Assembly (NCBI RefSeq): GCF_012927265.1
Contig: NZ_JABBGF010000001.1
Coordinates: 1,176,502-1,240,501, forward strand
DNA: 64,000 bases
Direction of reading: 5' to 3'
Source: Chryseobacterium cheonjiense
Lineage (GTDB): Bacteria; Bacteroidota; Bacteroidia; Flavobacteriales; Weeksellaceae
Below the pieces are notes generated by a model, which worked only from the letters and a program-made list of their open reading frames with translations, was not told the origin of the DNA and did not search any database. Positions 1 through 8,829 of the stretch are shown piece after piece. Each line of letters begins with the position of its first letter. Positions within the stretch are counted from its first letter, which is position 1. The position numbers and the translations under genes were made by a program.

Positions 1-671
1 GCTTTTTTCCAGAGTTCCTCTCCGTTTTTTCCGATCAGCTGATGTAAAACTTCAACAGGTGTTTCCGACAAGGTCTCGATGGTTCTGACGCCCAACCTGG
101 ATAGGAGCTGAAAAGTGACATTTCCAACCATCGGGATCTTCTTTATGGAAAGCGGATTCAGAAATGGCTTGATTTTCTGTTCCGGAATTTCAAGTTTACC
201 AATAGGCTTCGATTCGCCGGTTCCGATCTTTGAAACGGTCTTATTGGTGGATAATGCAAAGCTGATAGGTAGTCCTGTGTTTTTTTTCACAGCCTCTGCA
301 ATTTCGGTCGTCCATTGATAACAGCCGAAGAACTTATCCATACCGGAAAGATCAAGATAGAACTCGTCAATACTTGCCTTTTCCAATACAGGAACCTTTT
401 CCTGGATAACCTCGGTGACCACATGTGACATATTGGAATACATTTCCATATCACCTTTAATGACTTTTGCTTCAGGACAAAGCCGAAGTGCTATCTTGAT
501 CGGCATGGCGCTTCTTACCCCAAAATATCTGGTCTCATAAGAGCATGATGCGACAACGCCTCTGTCACCACCACCGATTATAAGCGGCTTTCCAATAAGT
601 TCACTGTTCTTCAGTCTCTCACAGGAGACAAAGAATGTGTCCAAATCCATATGTGCTATTGCCCGTTTCAT
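1..671 (-). CDS. dinB: Y-family DNA polymerase (DinB/UmuC-like), partial
   Basis: Only the N-terminal ~223 residues lie in the window; the gene continues past the left edge. The protein starts MKRAIAHMDLDTFFVSCERL, the Y-family palm start with the first catalytic Asp (DLD). It continues through GVVASCSYETRYFGVRSAMP and KASIDEFYLDLSG, where S-I-D-E holds the second pair of metal-binding acids. A helix-hairpin-helix-like stretch (IKKIPMVGNVTFQLLSRLGV) follows. The expected role is error-prone lesion-bypass synthesis. It is divergent from an S24-type repressor with a shared palindromic operator, a layout that fits damage-induced expression. The ATG at 669-671 gives the full canonical N-terminus. 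Confidence 0.93.
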   Translation of the reverse strand, partial: MKRAIAHMDLDTFFVSCERLKNSELIGKPLIIGGGDRGVVASCSYETRYFGVRSAMPIKIALRLCPEAKVIKGDMEMYSNMSHVVTEVIQEKVPVLEKASIDEFYLDLSGMDKFFGCYQWTTEIAEAVKKNTGLPISFALSTNKTVSKIGTGESKPIGKLEIPEQKIKPFLNPLSIKKIPMVGNVTFQLLSRLGVRTIETLSETPVEVLHQLIGKNGEELWKK

Positions 672-715
672 TTGACAAAATTAGATTCATTTTGTATCAT
701 TTTTATTATATTTGC

Positions 716-732
716 TGATACAATTTGTATCA
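716..732. promoter_or_regulatory. Palindromic operator between dinB and the S24 repressor
   Basis: TGATACA-ATT-TGTATCA is a perfect 7-bp inverted repeat ending one base before the repressor ATG at 733. An extra half-site, TGTATCA, lies at 693-699, closer to dinB. A -7-like box TATATTTG (707-714) overlaps the left edge. This is most simply the autoregulatory site of the adjacent HTH/S24 protein, also covering the dinB promoter. The assignment to that regulator is inferred from position and symmetry. Confidence 0.6.
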
Positions 733-1500
733 ATGTCAATTTTTTCAGATAATATCAGGTTTCTAAGGCATAAAAAAAGTTTGTCCCAGCAAAGTATCGC
801 CGAGAATATAGGGATAAGCAGAGTCCGTTATGCCAAATATGAAGATGGTCGCTCCGAACCACCGTTTGACGTTCTTCTCAATATCTCCAAATATTTTAGC
901 ATCAGCATCGATCTGATGCTGACACTGGATGTGAGAAAATATTCTTTGGAAGATACCATCAAGCTGCCGGACAATAGAATTGTTCTTCCTATCAGAGTCG
1001 ATCATAATGGCAATGACCAGATTGAGGTCGTTCCACATAAAACTTCTATGGGTTACTTGAAAGGTTATGGTGATCCTGAATACATAGAAAGTCTTGACAT
1101 TATATCCTTACCGTTCTTGAAAGGCGGTAAGTTCAGGGCATTTCCGGCTGATGGGGATTCAATGCCTCCTTATAAGGACGGAACTTATATCGTAGGAAAA
1201 TATGTTGAAGATCTTTCTGATCTGAAAACAGACAGAACGTATGTTTTCATTACATCCAATGATGGAATCAGTTACAAAAGATTTCAGTTTCACGAAGCAG
1301 ATGGTATCTGGGTTAAGGCTGATAATAGTTTTTATGAACCATATAAAATTCTATTACCGGAGATTAAAGAGATCTGGGAATTTGCCTGTAGTATCAATAC
1401 AAAAGAATACGAACCAGATGAGTTTTCAGAACGAAATATGCAAAATTTCATAGCAGAGATCAAATCTGATATCAGGCATATCAAGGAAAGAATAATATAG
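733..1500 (+). CDS. LexA-like XRE/S24 repressor
   Basis: A 255-residue protein with an N-terminal HTH_3 domain (FSDNIRFLRHKKSLSQQSIAENIGIS, about residues 4-60) and a C-terminal S24 peptidase-like domain. The likely catalytic dyad is Ser143 (FPADGDSMPP) and Lys182 (ISYKRF). Proteins of this type repress SOS-like genes and self-cleave when RecA filaments form; in Bacteroidetes they often pair with a DinB/UmuC gene, as here. I chose the ATG at 733 over a TTG at 712 because the latter lies inside the palindromic operator. No cleavage dipeptide could be fixed by eye. Confidence 0.88.
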   Translation: MSIFSDNIRFLRHKKSLSQQSIAENIGISRVRYAKYEDGRSEPPFDVLLNISKYFSISIDLMLTLDVRKYSLEDTIKLPDNRIVLPIRVDHNGNDQIEVVPHKTSMGYLKGYGDPEYIESLDIISLPFLKGGKFRAFPADGDSMPPYKDGTYIVGKYVEDLSDLKTDRTYVFITSNDGISYKRFQFHEADGIWVKADNSFYEPYKILLPEIKEIWEFACSINTKEYEPDEFSERNMQNFIAEIKSDIRHIKERII

Positions 1501-1782
1501 AAAATATTTCCGTTTTTGATAATGCTTTAGACATCTGCGATTACCAATTACTGTACAATGATATGTCTCAATAATCATTTTAATCGGCAAAAATAAGAAA
1601 GTATAGGTATTGATTTGTCATCTTATCTGTAATTTTTTTAATCAAATTCGTAAAATACGACATCAAATTATTCACAATTAGGCGTTAAGCTAAATCAATC
1701 AGATAAAATACTTTAAATTTTTCTATTTATCTTACTTCGGACAAAATTATTTATTATTTGTAAGTGCAATTAATTTCATAAA

Positions 1783-1809
1783 AAACTACCGCTAATTAAG
1801 CGGTAGTTT
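1783..1809. terminator. Bidirectional terminator between convergent genes
   Basis: Perfect 10-bp stem AAACTACCGC / GCGGTAGTTT with a 7-nt loop, A/T-rich on both sides. Read on the minus strand it is followed by a T-run, fitting the end of the RHS operon; it can also stop the S24 gene. The rest of 1501-1847 is AT-rich with no gene visible. Confidence 0.8.
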
Positions 1810-1847
1810 AAAATGATATGATTGTCTTTCTAGTTAGGTGAAAATGA

Positions 1848-2255
1848 TCAAATTTTGTTATCAACTGTTTTTACATCAGCTGATTCCAACCTTTTTCTGC
1901 TTGTTTTTCCAGTATAAATAACTAAAAAAAGCGTTGATGTAAGTAAGATAAAAAAATAGATATAATATTTTCTACTGTAATCATAATACTCATCAATATC
2001 TTTAAAACTTTCTCTATTGAGATAATATGCTAGAAAAATACCAATAACTAAACAAGTTAATATGTATGATTCTCCTGAAAGACTCGTGTAATGAATATCA
2101 TATTGTTGGTAAAAAAAATTGTAAACATTTATAATTAATAGAGAAAATATTACTGTGAATACAGCGAATGTAGAAAATTTCGCAATTGACTTTCCCTCTC
2201 TTTTTTTGAAGTAAATAAAAATGTGAAAAAAAAGTAATCTTATAAATTTGATCAT
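1848..2255 (-). CDS. Small membrane protein, candidate RHS immunity protein
   Basis: No family recognised. The 135-residue protein starts at the ATG at 2255, one base after the stop of the RHS gene (TAA-A-ATG), the same spacing as between two other genes of this operon. It has about three hydrophobic segments: FIRLLFFHIFIYF at the N-terminus, FAVFTVIFSLLIINVYNFF, and YILTCLVIGIFLAYYL, followed by YYIYFFILLTSTLFLVIYT. The C-terminus is charged. A small gene directly downstream of an RHS toxin-like gene is the usual place for its immunity gene. A membrane immunity protein would suit the hydrophobic tail of the RHS protein. Function is inferred from position only. Confidence 0.65.
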   Translation of the reverse strand: MIKFIRLLFFHIFIYFKKREGKSIAKFSTFAVFTVIFSLLIINVYNFFYQQYDIHYTSLSGESYILTCLVIGIFLAYYLNRESFKDIDEYYDYSRKYYIYFFILLTSTLFLVIYTGKTSRKRLESADVKTVDNKI

Positions 2256-2256
2256 T

Positions 2257-5200
2257 TTAAAATAATGGTTTTCCGTCATTAAAATAAGTTTCAGCAACTG
2301 CCATTCCTCCAAAGTATACTAATGATATTCCTGCTCCCCAAGGCCCCATAAAACCAACAACTCCGGCAATGCCGTCTGCAATTGCTCTTGCATCAGATAT
2401 GTTTCCTTGTTGCCACTGATAAGCAGTATTTAGTAATCCAACAGTTCCGACAGCCTTTCCTAAAATATTAAGACCTTTTGAACTCACTCCTAGTACTTTT
2501 GCGGATGCAGGAAGTCTAGTGCTGATTGTTTCTGCAAAAATACGACTTTTTGTAATACTTGAAGAAGCGTTCCAATTTTTTAACCCCCAACTTGCTAACC
2601 GTGAGAAACCCTCAATAGTTCCAGCTATTCCCGTAAATTCTCTAGGATTGGTCTGAATCCAATTCAGACCATTATTAATAGTAGACTGAGTATTATTTAA
2701 AAAGTTCTGAGCGTAAATTCTAATTTCGTTCATAACACCAAAATCAGCATCAGTATATATTTCATCACCAATTCTGTAGGAATTTTGAGTTATGTCACTG
2801 GACCAAAAACGAATAGCTGTATAGCTTCCAAAGCTTGAGGTACCCCCGCCAAAGTCGCCTCCGAAGCCACCGCCAAAGCCGCCTCCGAAGCCACCGCCAC
2901 CGCCACCGAAGCCGCCACCGAAGCCGCCGCCTCCACCGCCACCGCCTCCAGAATTACTTGCAGCAGCATAGATAGAGCTAATTATACTTTGTACCATTGA
3001 ACTATCCATATAGCTAAATGATTTCACTCTAGGACTTCCATCGGGGTTAAATGTCCAGGAAGTGTATCCTTGTCCCGAATTATTCCATATGTAATCGATT
3101 TGAGCCTGAGTTAATCTTCCATCTGGATCAAACATATTCGATGGGTTATTTAGTACGTAGGCGTATGGACTTGTGGAATGATAAGCTTCTGAAAATTGAT
3201 CCATGTTTCCCCAACGACCTAAATCTGGCATATAGTGTCTCCAGCCATAATCAAGATTTCCATTACTTAGTAATTCTTTACCGTTATAAAGATGTTTGTA
3301 CTTATTGTTAGTGAGATCACCGGTGTTATAACCAGAATGTTTTAGACCAAAAGTATAATAATTATTTTCTTCCAGAATATTTGCTACACCATTCTGATTT
3401 CTTGTATAAGAAATCCTTATGTTGCCTAAATGATCCTTATACTGATAAACATATCTATTATTAACAAAATCAAAATAACCCTCCTCATTAATTAGAACAA
3501 AAGAAGTTTGTACACCATTGGAAACAGTATATTGAAAGTTTCCTAAGTAATCAGTAATTTCATTGTTATCAATCTTTCTTGCTTTTGCTCCGGTTGATGT
3601 ATAAATGAATTTGACTTCAGAATTGGATGTATTTTTAATTGATACTGGTAAATTTAAAAAATTATACGATATACTTATAATTCCTTTATCTAAATGACTA
3701 ACCATATTGCCATTAGCATCATAATTTATGGTTTGACCTTGTCCAATTCCCAATGGATATCCACTTAGAGCATTTCCACTTCCTGACTCTTTAATGTATG
3801 ATAATTTATTTCCATCGTAACTGTATGTTAGATCATCCATCACTTCAGCAACAGAGTTTACCATAGATCCTGTACGATGTAATGAAGAAATATTACCATT
3901 AAGATCATAATCAATTATCTCACTATATTCCTTAGAATAAGGATTTGTATCAATTTGAAAGAGCCCCGCTCTAACACGGTCAGCACCATCGTAAACATAA
4001 CCATACCTTCTTAAAGGTTCATTTGAGCCCGCCGCTGTTTTCCAATCTGTTTCACTAATTCCTCCATTATATTTTGGCTTTACCTTTAGGTTGGAATCAT
4101 AGTTATTTGGTGATTCTACACCTTCTACAGAATTATATTTTATCTTATATGCAAAAAGAGTATTCCCTAAATTCGTTATTTTATCTGAATTTATACCTGT
4201 TAACCAACCTCTTATATTATATTGATAGTTTATATTCTGCAAATTGTTACCAACCTTTTTATTTATAATTTGCCCTAAATCATTATAGCTATAATCCGTT
4301 AACAGCTCCTCTGGATTAGAATTAATTTTTTGATAATGTTGAGCAATGAAGCCATGATCATTGTAAACATATCTATCTTTTACATTAAATTCTATATTCG
4401 AGGTATTTTTTGAATGATTAGTATTTGTCTCTATAGTTTTACCTGAAAAATCTAAAAGAGATTCTATGTTAGTGAATCCGCCTAAATGATTTTTATTATT
4501 GGAACCTATTACTCGTCCTAAATTATCATACCATATAAACGTAGATGACCAACTATCATTTTCTACATTTTTCACATAGCTTGCAGTAGGAAGGCTTTTT
4601 GTACTCCTTACTGATGAAATACCATTTGAAGTATAATTTGTGGGAGATGATGGTAAAGTTGTTTGGTTTTTAATTTGAGGCGGTTGCACAGGGGCGTTCG
4701 CAGGATATGTGTCAAAATAATTAACATTCAAGATGGTCATGCTACCGGTAGGGAATGCTGTCTTTGAATAATATACATCTATTCCATTTTGTGAAAAAGG
4801 AGTTGTGCTATAACTTTCGTTATTTAAAATATTTACAGACATGTTATTAACATCTGTCTGCATTTGTATTCGTGTAGATGTATTTGAGAAAAAACCGCTA
4901 TATACTGTTCTACCAAATTTATCATATTTAGTAAATATCCAACCTTTATTCTGAAAGTTATTATTTGTAGTTCTAAGATTAGCATCTTGTACTAATATAG
5001 GTCTGTCTTGTTTATCATATACAATATAAATCCATCCGGCCCCAGGAAGCTTTTTCTCTACCAATCTATTATATTTGTCGTACTTATACTGATAGCATAA
5101 ATTATCTAAAATAGCAGGAACTAAAGAAGTAACAGCAGCTTTTGGAGGAATTATAAACGATAGATTGCCATACGTGTCATATACATAATAAGTATCTAAA

Positions 5201-5928
5201 TTTTCTGTAATTCCATTTGTTTTTTTATTAATCTGCCTGACTAAAATTTTTTGTTTTGAAGAATTTGTGTAGGTTTCAATTTGATTCCCATCTTCATCGA
5301 TTGATATATATCTAAATAAAGTGTTTATATTATAAAAGCCATTTGTGGTATAACTATCATCAGGTGCAATGTCAAGAGATATGTCATTCAATTGTGTAGC
5401 AGGATTCCAGGTTGTACTAGCCCGGTATCTCTTTACTGCATTTTCCGCATTTGTTCTATACTCATTTTTTTTAGTGTGGTTTCCATCTATCTGCCAATCT
5501 GTTCCGGGAGAAGCAGATTTTTCAATTCTCTGCAATGGAGACTTTTCTAACAATATTTCACTATAAGCATTTGGAACTCCATAATAGGAATTAATCTCAC
5601 CTGAAGAAATATTTATTTGATATGCCCCGTTTTGAGTATCTAAAGGCAGGGGAAGATAACTTTTCGTTTGCCTTCCGTTATTATCATATTCTGAGTGAAT
5701 GATAAGGTCTTTTCCATTAGGAGATCCTTTTATAGCAACGCTCTGCTTGGTTCTTCCCAAACCATCAAAGTAATTAACGCTTTGAATTTGCTTCGCATTA
5801 GACTGGGAAACGGTAACAGGCTCCAAGTATATTCTTGAGTATGTATAATTTTCATTATTGCTTAAATTTTGTGCAGTAATTATAACTGTTATAAAAAAGT
5901 TTATAAATAATAATATTTTTCTCATCAT
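2257..5928 (-). CDS. RHS repeat-associated core protein with glycine-rich hinge and toxin-like tail
   Basis: 1223 residues. A signal peptide (MMRKILLFINFFITVIITAQ) precedes a DUF6443-like start (YLEPVTVSQSNAKQIQSVNYFDGLGR). Many YD/RHS repeats follow (YDTYGNLSF, YDKYNRLVEKKLP, YNDLGQIINKKV, YDANGNMVSH). The RHS core is at about 825-935: YKDHLGNIRISY, NGKELLSNGNLDYGWRHYMPDLGRWGNMD, ending NPSNMFDPDGR. The variable C-terminus after that motif is ~290 residues: a linker, a Gly/Phe-rich hinge (~990-1032), and a hydrophobic, Gly-rich end (GIAGVVGFMGPWGAGISLVYF). In this family the tail is the toxin; no catalytic motif is recognisable here. It is the third gene of the operon, 2 nt after the upstream stop. 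Confidence 0.88.
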   Translation of the reverse strand: MMRKILLFINFFITVIITAQNLSNNENYTYSRIYLEPVTVSQSNAKQIQSVNYFDGLGRTKQSVAIKGSPNGKDLIIHSEYDNNGRQTKSYLPLPLDTQNGAYQINISSGEINSYYGVPNAYSEILLEKSPLQRIEKSASPGTDWQIDGNHTKKNEYRTNAENAVKRYRASTTWNPATQLNDISLDIAPDDSYTTNGFYNINTLFRYISIDEDGNQIETYTNSSKQKILVRQINKKTNGITENLDTYYVYDTYGNLSFIIPPKAAVTSLVPAILDNLCYQYKYDKYNRLVEKKLPGAGWIYIVYDKQDRPILVQDANLRTTNNNFQNKGWIFTKYDKFGRTVYSGFFSNTSTRIQMQTDVNNMSVNILNNESYSTTPFSQNGIDVYYSKTAFPTGSMTILNVNYFDTYPANAPVQPPQIKNQTTLPSSPTNYTSNGISSVRSTKSLPTASYVKNVENDSWSSTFIWYDNLGRVIGSNNKNHLGGFTNIESLLDFSGKTIETNTNHSKNTSNIEFNVKDRYVYNDHGFIAQHYQKINSNPEELLTDYSYNDLGQIINKKVGNNLQNINYQYNIRGWLTGINSDKITNLGNTLFAYKIKYNSVEGVESPNNYDSNLKVKPKYNGGISETDWKTAAGSNEPLRRYGYVYDGADRVRAGLFQIDTNPYSKEYSEIIDYDLNGNISSLHRTGSMVNSVAEVMDDLTYSYDGNKLSYIKESGSGNALSGYPLGIGQGQTINYDANGNMVSHLDKGIISISYNFLNLPVSIKNTSNSEVKFIYTSTGAKARKIDNNEITDYLGNFQYTVSNGVQTSFVLINEEGYFDFVNNRYVYQYKDHLGNIRISYTRNQNGVANILEENNYYTFGLKHSGYNTGDLTNNKYKHLYNGKELLSNGNLDYGWRHYMPDLGRWGNMDQFSEAYHSTSPYAYVLNNPSNMFDPDGRLTQAQIDYIWNNSGQGYTSWTFNPDGSPRVKSFSYMDSSMVQSIISSIYAAASNSGGGGGGGGGFGGGFGGGGGGFGGGFGGGFGGDFGGGTSSFGSYTAIRFWSSDITQNSYRIGDEIYTDADFGVMNEIRIYAQNFLNNTQSTINNGLNWIQTNPREFTGIAGTIEGFSRLASWGLKNWNASSSITKSRIFAETISTRLPASAKVLGVSSKGLNILGKAVGTVGLLNTAYQWQQGNISDARAIADGIAGVVGFMGPWGAGISLVYFGGMAVAETYFNDGKPLF
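2844..2950 (-). repeat. Glycine-rich hinge encoded by a short tandem repeat
   Basis: About 107 bp of GCC/TCC/ACC/GAA codon-sized units, read on the minus strand as runs of Gly broken by Phe (GGGFGGGFGG pattern). It is strikingly GC-rich against an AT-rich gene. Unit copies are near-identical (CCGAAGCCACCGCC and variants), so replication slippage in multiples of three is plausible. It lies between the RHS core and the hydrophobic tail. Confidence 0.85.
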
Positions 5929-5930
5929 TT

Positions 5931-8828
5931 CTAAAGTTGTGGTTTTAAATTATGTTTATATTCTTTCACAATATTCCCATTGACATCAACTGTCATTTTC
6001 AATTTTCCATTATTGTCGTATTTATAAATTTCTCTTACACCATTTGGAGGGGTAACAGTTGTAACTCCAACCAGAGGATCATAAGTAAAAGTAGTTATCA
6101 TGAAATCTTTAAGCAGAGAATTATTACGGTACTCATCGAGCTCTTGCAGTAAAAGGTTTTCAGAAGTTTCATCAACGTCCTGATTAGATCGAGTTACAAT
6201 TCCTTGTGATCCCTGTGGTATAAGTACAAACTTCAGATCACTAACAGTAGCTCCTTCAATTTTGGCAATGGGAAGAGTCTGATTATATCCATATATCAAT
6301 GTAGTAGGAACACCAATGCCAGTGTTTTCATCGATATTGGTTGTGAACTGCAATAAGTTTCCTTTGTCATCATATTTATCATATCTAATTGATGTTTTCA
6401 GACTTCCATCATTAGGATTTGTTGTAACTACTGATGTAGGGAAAAGGCTGTTATTTGCAAATTTTGTATTATTACTTGATATTACAGTTCCATTTTTCTT
6501 TTCAATAATTTGCACCGGAATTCCAATAATATTTTTGTCAATAAGATGTTGAAATTCATTGACTTGTCCAATCATAATGAGAGGATTAGGGTAAGTGAAA
6601 TTTTTTTCTAAAACTGTACCATCAGGAAGAGTTTGTTTTGTACTGGAAATACTATTGAATCTAAAACGATTTTCGAAATTCGACTCTGTTATTTTAGATA
6701 TTGTTGGCTGATTGTTTAAAAAATCGACCTCTTCTATTTTTAATTTTTTTATTGCTCCTGTTCTAGTATAACCGTAACCTGTTGGTATTGCTGTGATACC
6801 ACTGGAATTTTGTAATTCGTAATCGTAAATAAATTCTTTAACCTTGTTATTACTATTATTAAAAAATGATTTTTTAGAAATTAGGCCACTCTGTGTAAGA
6901 TTATAAAAATTCTTTACAGCATGCTGTACACCGTCTATGGTAGTATAAGTATCTGGATAGTCACTTGGTAATTTGAAATAATTATTGATATATCCCATGT
7001 TTTCACCTTCGCTTATTTTAACATTCTTATACAATACAAATTCAGAAGATGAATATGCATTTTCGTTTACAAATTTGTATCCGCTAGAACTATTGTTATC
7101 GTCAAATGAACTGTATGAATAAGAAATAATTTTATCAGGAGTAGTACTTGCGGGCGAATTATAATGTTTTTCATTCTTAATTCTTACACCGTAAGTATAA
7201 TCGACATTTTTGTAAGGCGGAGGTGTATTTTTTAGTTCATAAACTGATACTGAGCCAGATTCCCACATTCCGGGAAATTGAAAATTATGCCTTCCAGGAT
7301 TCACTAGTGAGGTCAATGTTACTGTATAACTATATTCGTCAGCTTGCACTGTTCCACAAGTCGAGAAACTGCTGGAATTGATGCCATCAAGATTAAAACC
7401 ACTATTCAAATAACCTGGATTTTCCGGTAAGAATGGATTATCTGGATTTCTGAATGCATGGAAAACAAAATAAATTTTCTTTTGTTTAGTAGGATCTCCT
7501 TGTAAAGTCCATCGGGCTAGACCTGCCGTGTATGTGTTTGAATAATTAAAATCGCCAATATGCTCAATACTTTGTATTGTTGGATCTATATAGTTTTCTT
7601 GCAAACTTTGTATATAGGTCGGACTATTTTTATCAAAAAAATATTCATTGGGTTCGAATCCATATTCAATAATTCCTCCTGTTGGAAGATGTATTTTTTT
7701 AAGAATGCCTATAACACTACTTGCTGGATATTTTTGTGTCTCCGTAAAATCCATGCAAGATATACCGGTAAAATTGGGAAGACTAACATTATCATCTAAA
7801 GAGTCATTGTAATACTCAAGCGTTGTAACTTCAGGAGAATTTGGATTTTCATAGTTTATTTTTGATATTTTATCTAATACTCTTTTCTGGTTGTTGAAAG
7901 AAGAGTAATATTTGAAAGAATACTCAAAAGTATATTCAAATAAATTTTTACCATAGTAATTTTGTCCTTTTATTTTAGATATACTATAAGGATCATGCAT
8001 TGTGTAAACTAATGTGTGATCATAATTATATTCAATATCTATTTTTCCTGAACCAATGCTATTGATTGTTTTCAGTTTGCAATTCTGGTATAATAAATTT
8101 GTAGTATCTAAGTAGTGATAGTTTTTGCGATATTCATAACTAAGAATTTCTTGTCCGGAAGCATCTTGAATACTGTTAAGATAAAATGCAGACCTATAAA
8201 GTTTATTTCCAGTTGTATAAAGAGATTGACTATAATCATTAAAAATATACTTATATCCCTTATCATCTGTTAGAGTAAAAGAATTAACAATCAGGGTTGC
8301 AGTATTACTTGTTCTGGTAAATTCCATTTTAACACTGTTTCTATCATAGTTGACTATAGAAAAAGTATTATTTGAAATATCACGGTAAATTTTAAATTTC
8401 CCTGAAACGCCATTTGGTAAATTATAGTAGTAAAGGTCATCAAAATCATTTAGATTATAATTTGAAGCAGAAGCATTATCAAATAACTCATCTAAACCAC
8501 CAACTATTTGCCTGGAAATTGCCCCTCCAGAAAACAGTGACCATCCAAAGCCTACGTCACTTACAAAATCCTCATTGTTAACATTGTAGGGATTGTAAGA
8601 TAATGTCAAATCCTCACGAATCTTCTCACCTTGTGATGAAATTCCACCTAGAGGAATTGATATATTGGGAACACCTGTAGCGGTAGACATCGGCATTTCC
8701 TGGTATGTGACATTATAGGAAGTGGATGGAATTGGTCTTGGAAGATCTCCAAAGTTTACTTGCTGACTTTGTGCAAAAATTCCAATCGACATAAGTAGAA
8801 AAGTAATTTCCTGTAGTTTTTTCATCAT
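5931..8828 (-). CDS. Secreted RHS-locus protein (upstream partner of the RHS gene)
   Basis: About 965 residues. The ATG at 8828 (or 8825) lies one base after the previous stop and begins MMKKLQEITFLLMSIGIFAQ, a clear signal peptide. The mature start (VNFGDLPRPIPSTSYNVTYQEMP, then ATGVPNISIPLGGI, LSYNPYN and VGFGWSLFSGGAISRQI) matches the SpvB/RHS-associated shell type seen upstream of DUF6443 proteins in Chryseobacterium. The C-terminus carries YD-like units (RYDKYDDKGNLLQF, YKYDNNGKLKMTVDVNGN). It probably forms part of the beta-rich cocoon that presents or encloses the RHS protein; this is family knowledge plus gene order. Confidence 0.75.
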   Translation of the reverse strand: MMKKLQEITFLLMSIGIFAQSQQVNFGDLPRPIPSTSYNVTYQEMPMSTATGVPNISIPLGGISSQGEKIREDLTLSYNPYNVNNEDFVSDVGFGWSLFSGGAISRQIVGGLDELFDNASASNYNLNDFDDLYYYNLPNGVSGKFKIYRDISNNTFSIVNYDRNSVKMEFTRTSNTATLIVNSFTLTDDKGYKYIFNDYSQSLYTTGNKLYRSAFYLNSIQDASGQEILSYEYRKNYHYLDTTNLLYQNCKLKTINSIGSGKIDIEYNYDHTLVYTMHDPYSISKIKGQNYYGKNLFEYTFEYSFKYYSSFNNQKRVLDKISKINYENPNSPEVTTLEYYNDSLDDNVSLPNFTGISCMDFTETQKYPASSVIGILKKIHLPTGGIIEYGFEPNEYFFDKNSPTYIQSLQENYIDPTIQSIEHIGDFNYSNTYTAGLARWTLQGDPTKQKKIYFVFHAFRNPDNPFLPENPGYLNSGFNLDGINSSSFSTCGTVQADEYSYTVTLTSLVNPGRHNFQFPGMWESGSVSVYELKNTPPPYKNVDYTYGVRIKNEKHYNSPASTTPDKIISYSYSSFDDNNSSSGYKFVNENAYSSSEFVLYKNVKISEGENMGYINNYFKLPSDYPDTYTTIDGVQHAVKNFYNLTQSGLISKKSFFNNSNNKVKEFIYDYELQNSSGITAIPTGYGYTRTGAIKKLKIEEVDFLNNQPTISKITESNFENRFRFNSISSTKQTLPDGTVLEKNFTYPNPLIMIGQVNEFQHLIDKNIIGIPVQIIEKKNGTVISSNNTKFANNSLFPTSVVTTNPNDGSLKTSIRYDKYDDKGNLLQFTTNIDENTGIGVPTTLIYGYNQTLPIAKIEGATVSDLKFVLIPQGSQGIVTRSNQDVDETSENLLLQELDEYRNNSLLKDFMITTFTYDPLVGVTTVTPPNGVREIYKYDNNGKLKMTVDVNGNIVKEYKHNLKPQL

Positions 8829-8829
8829 T

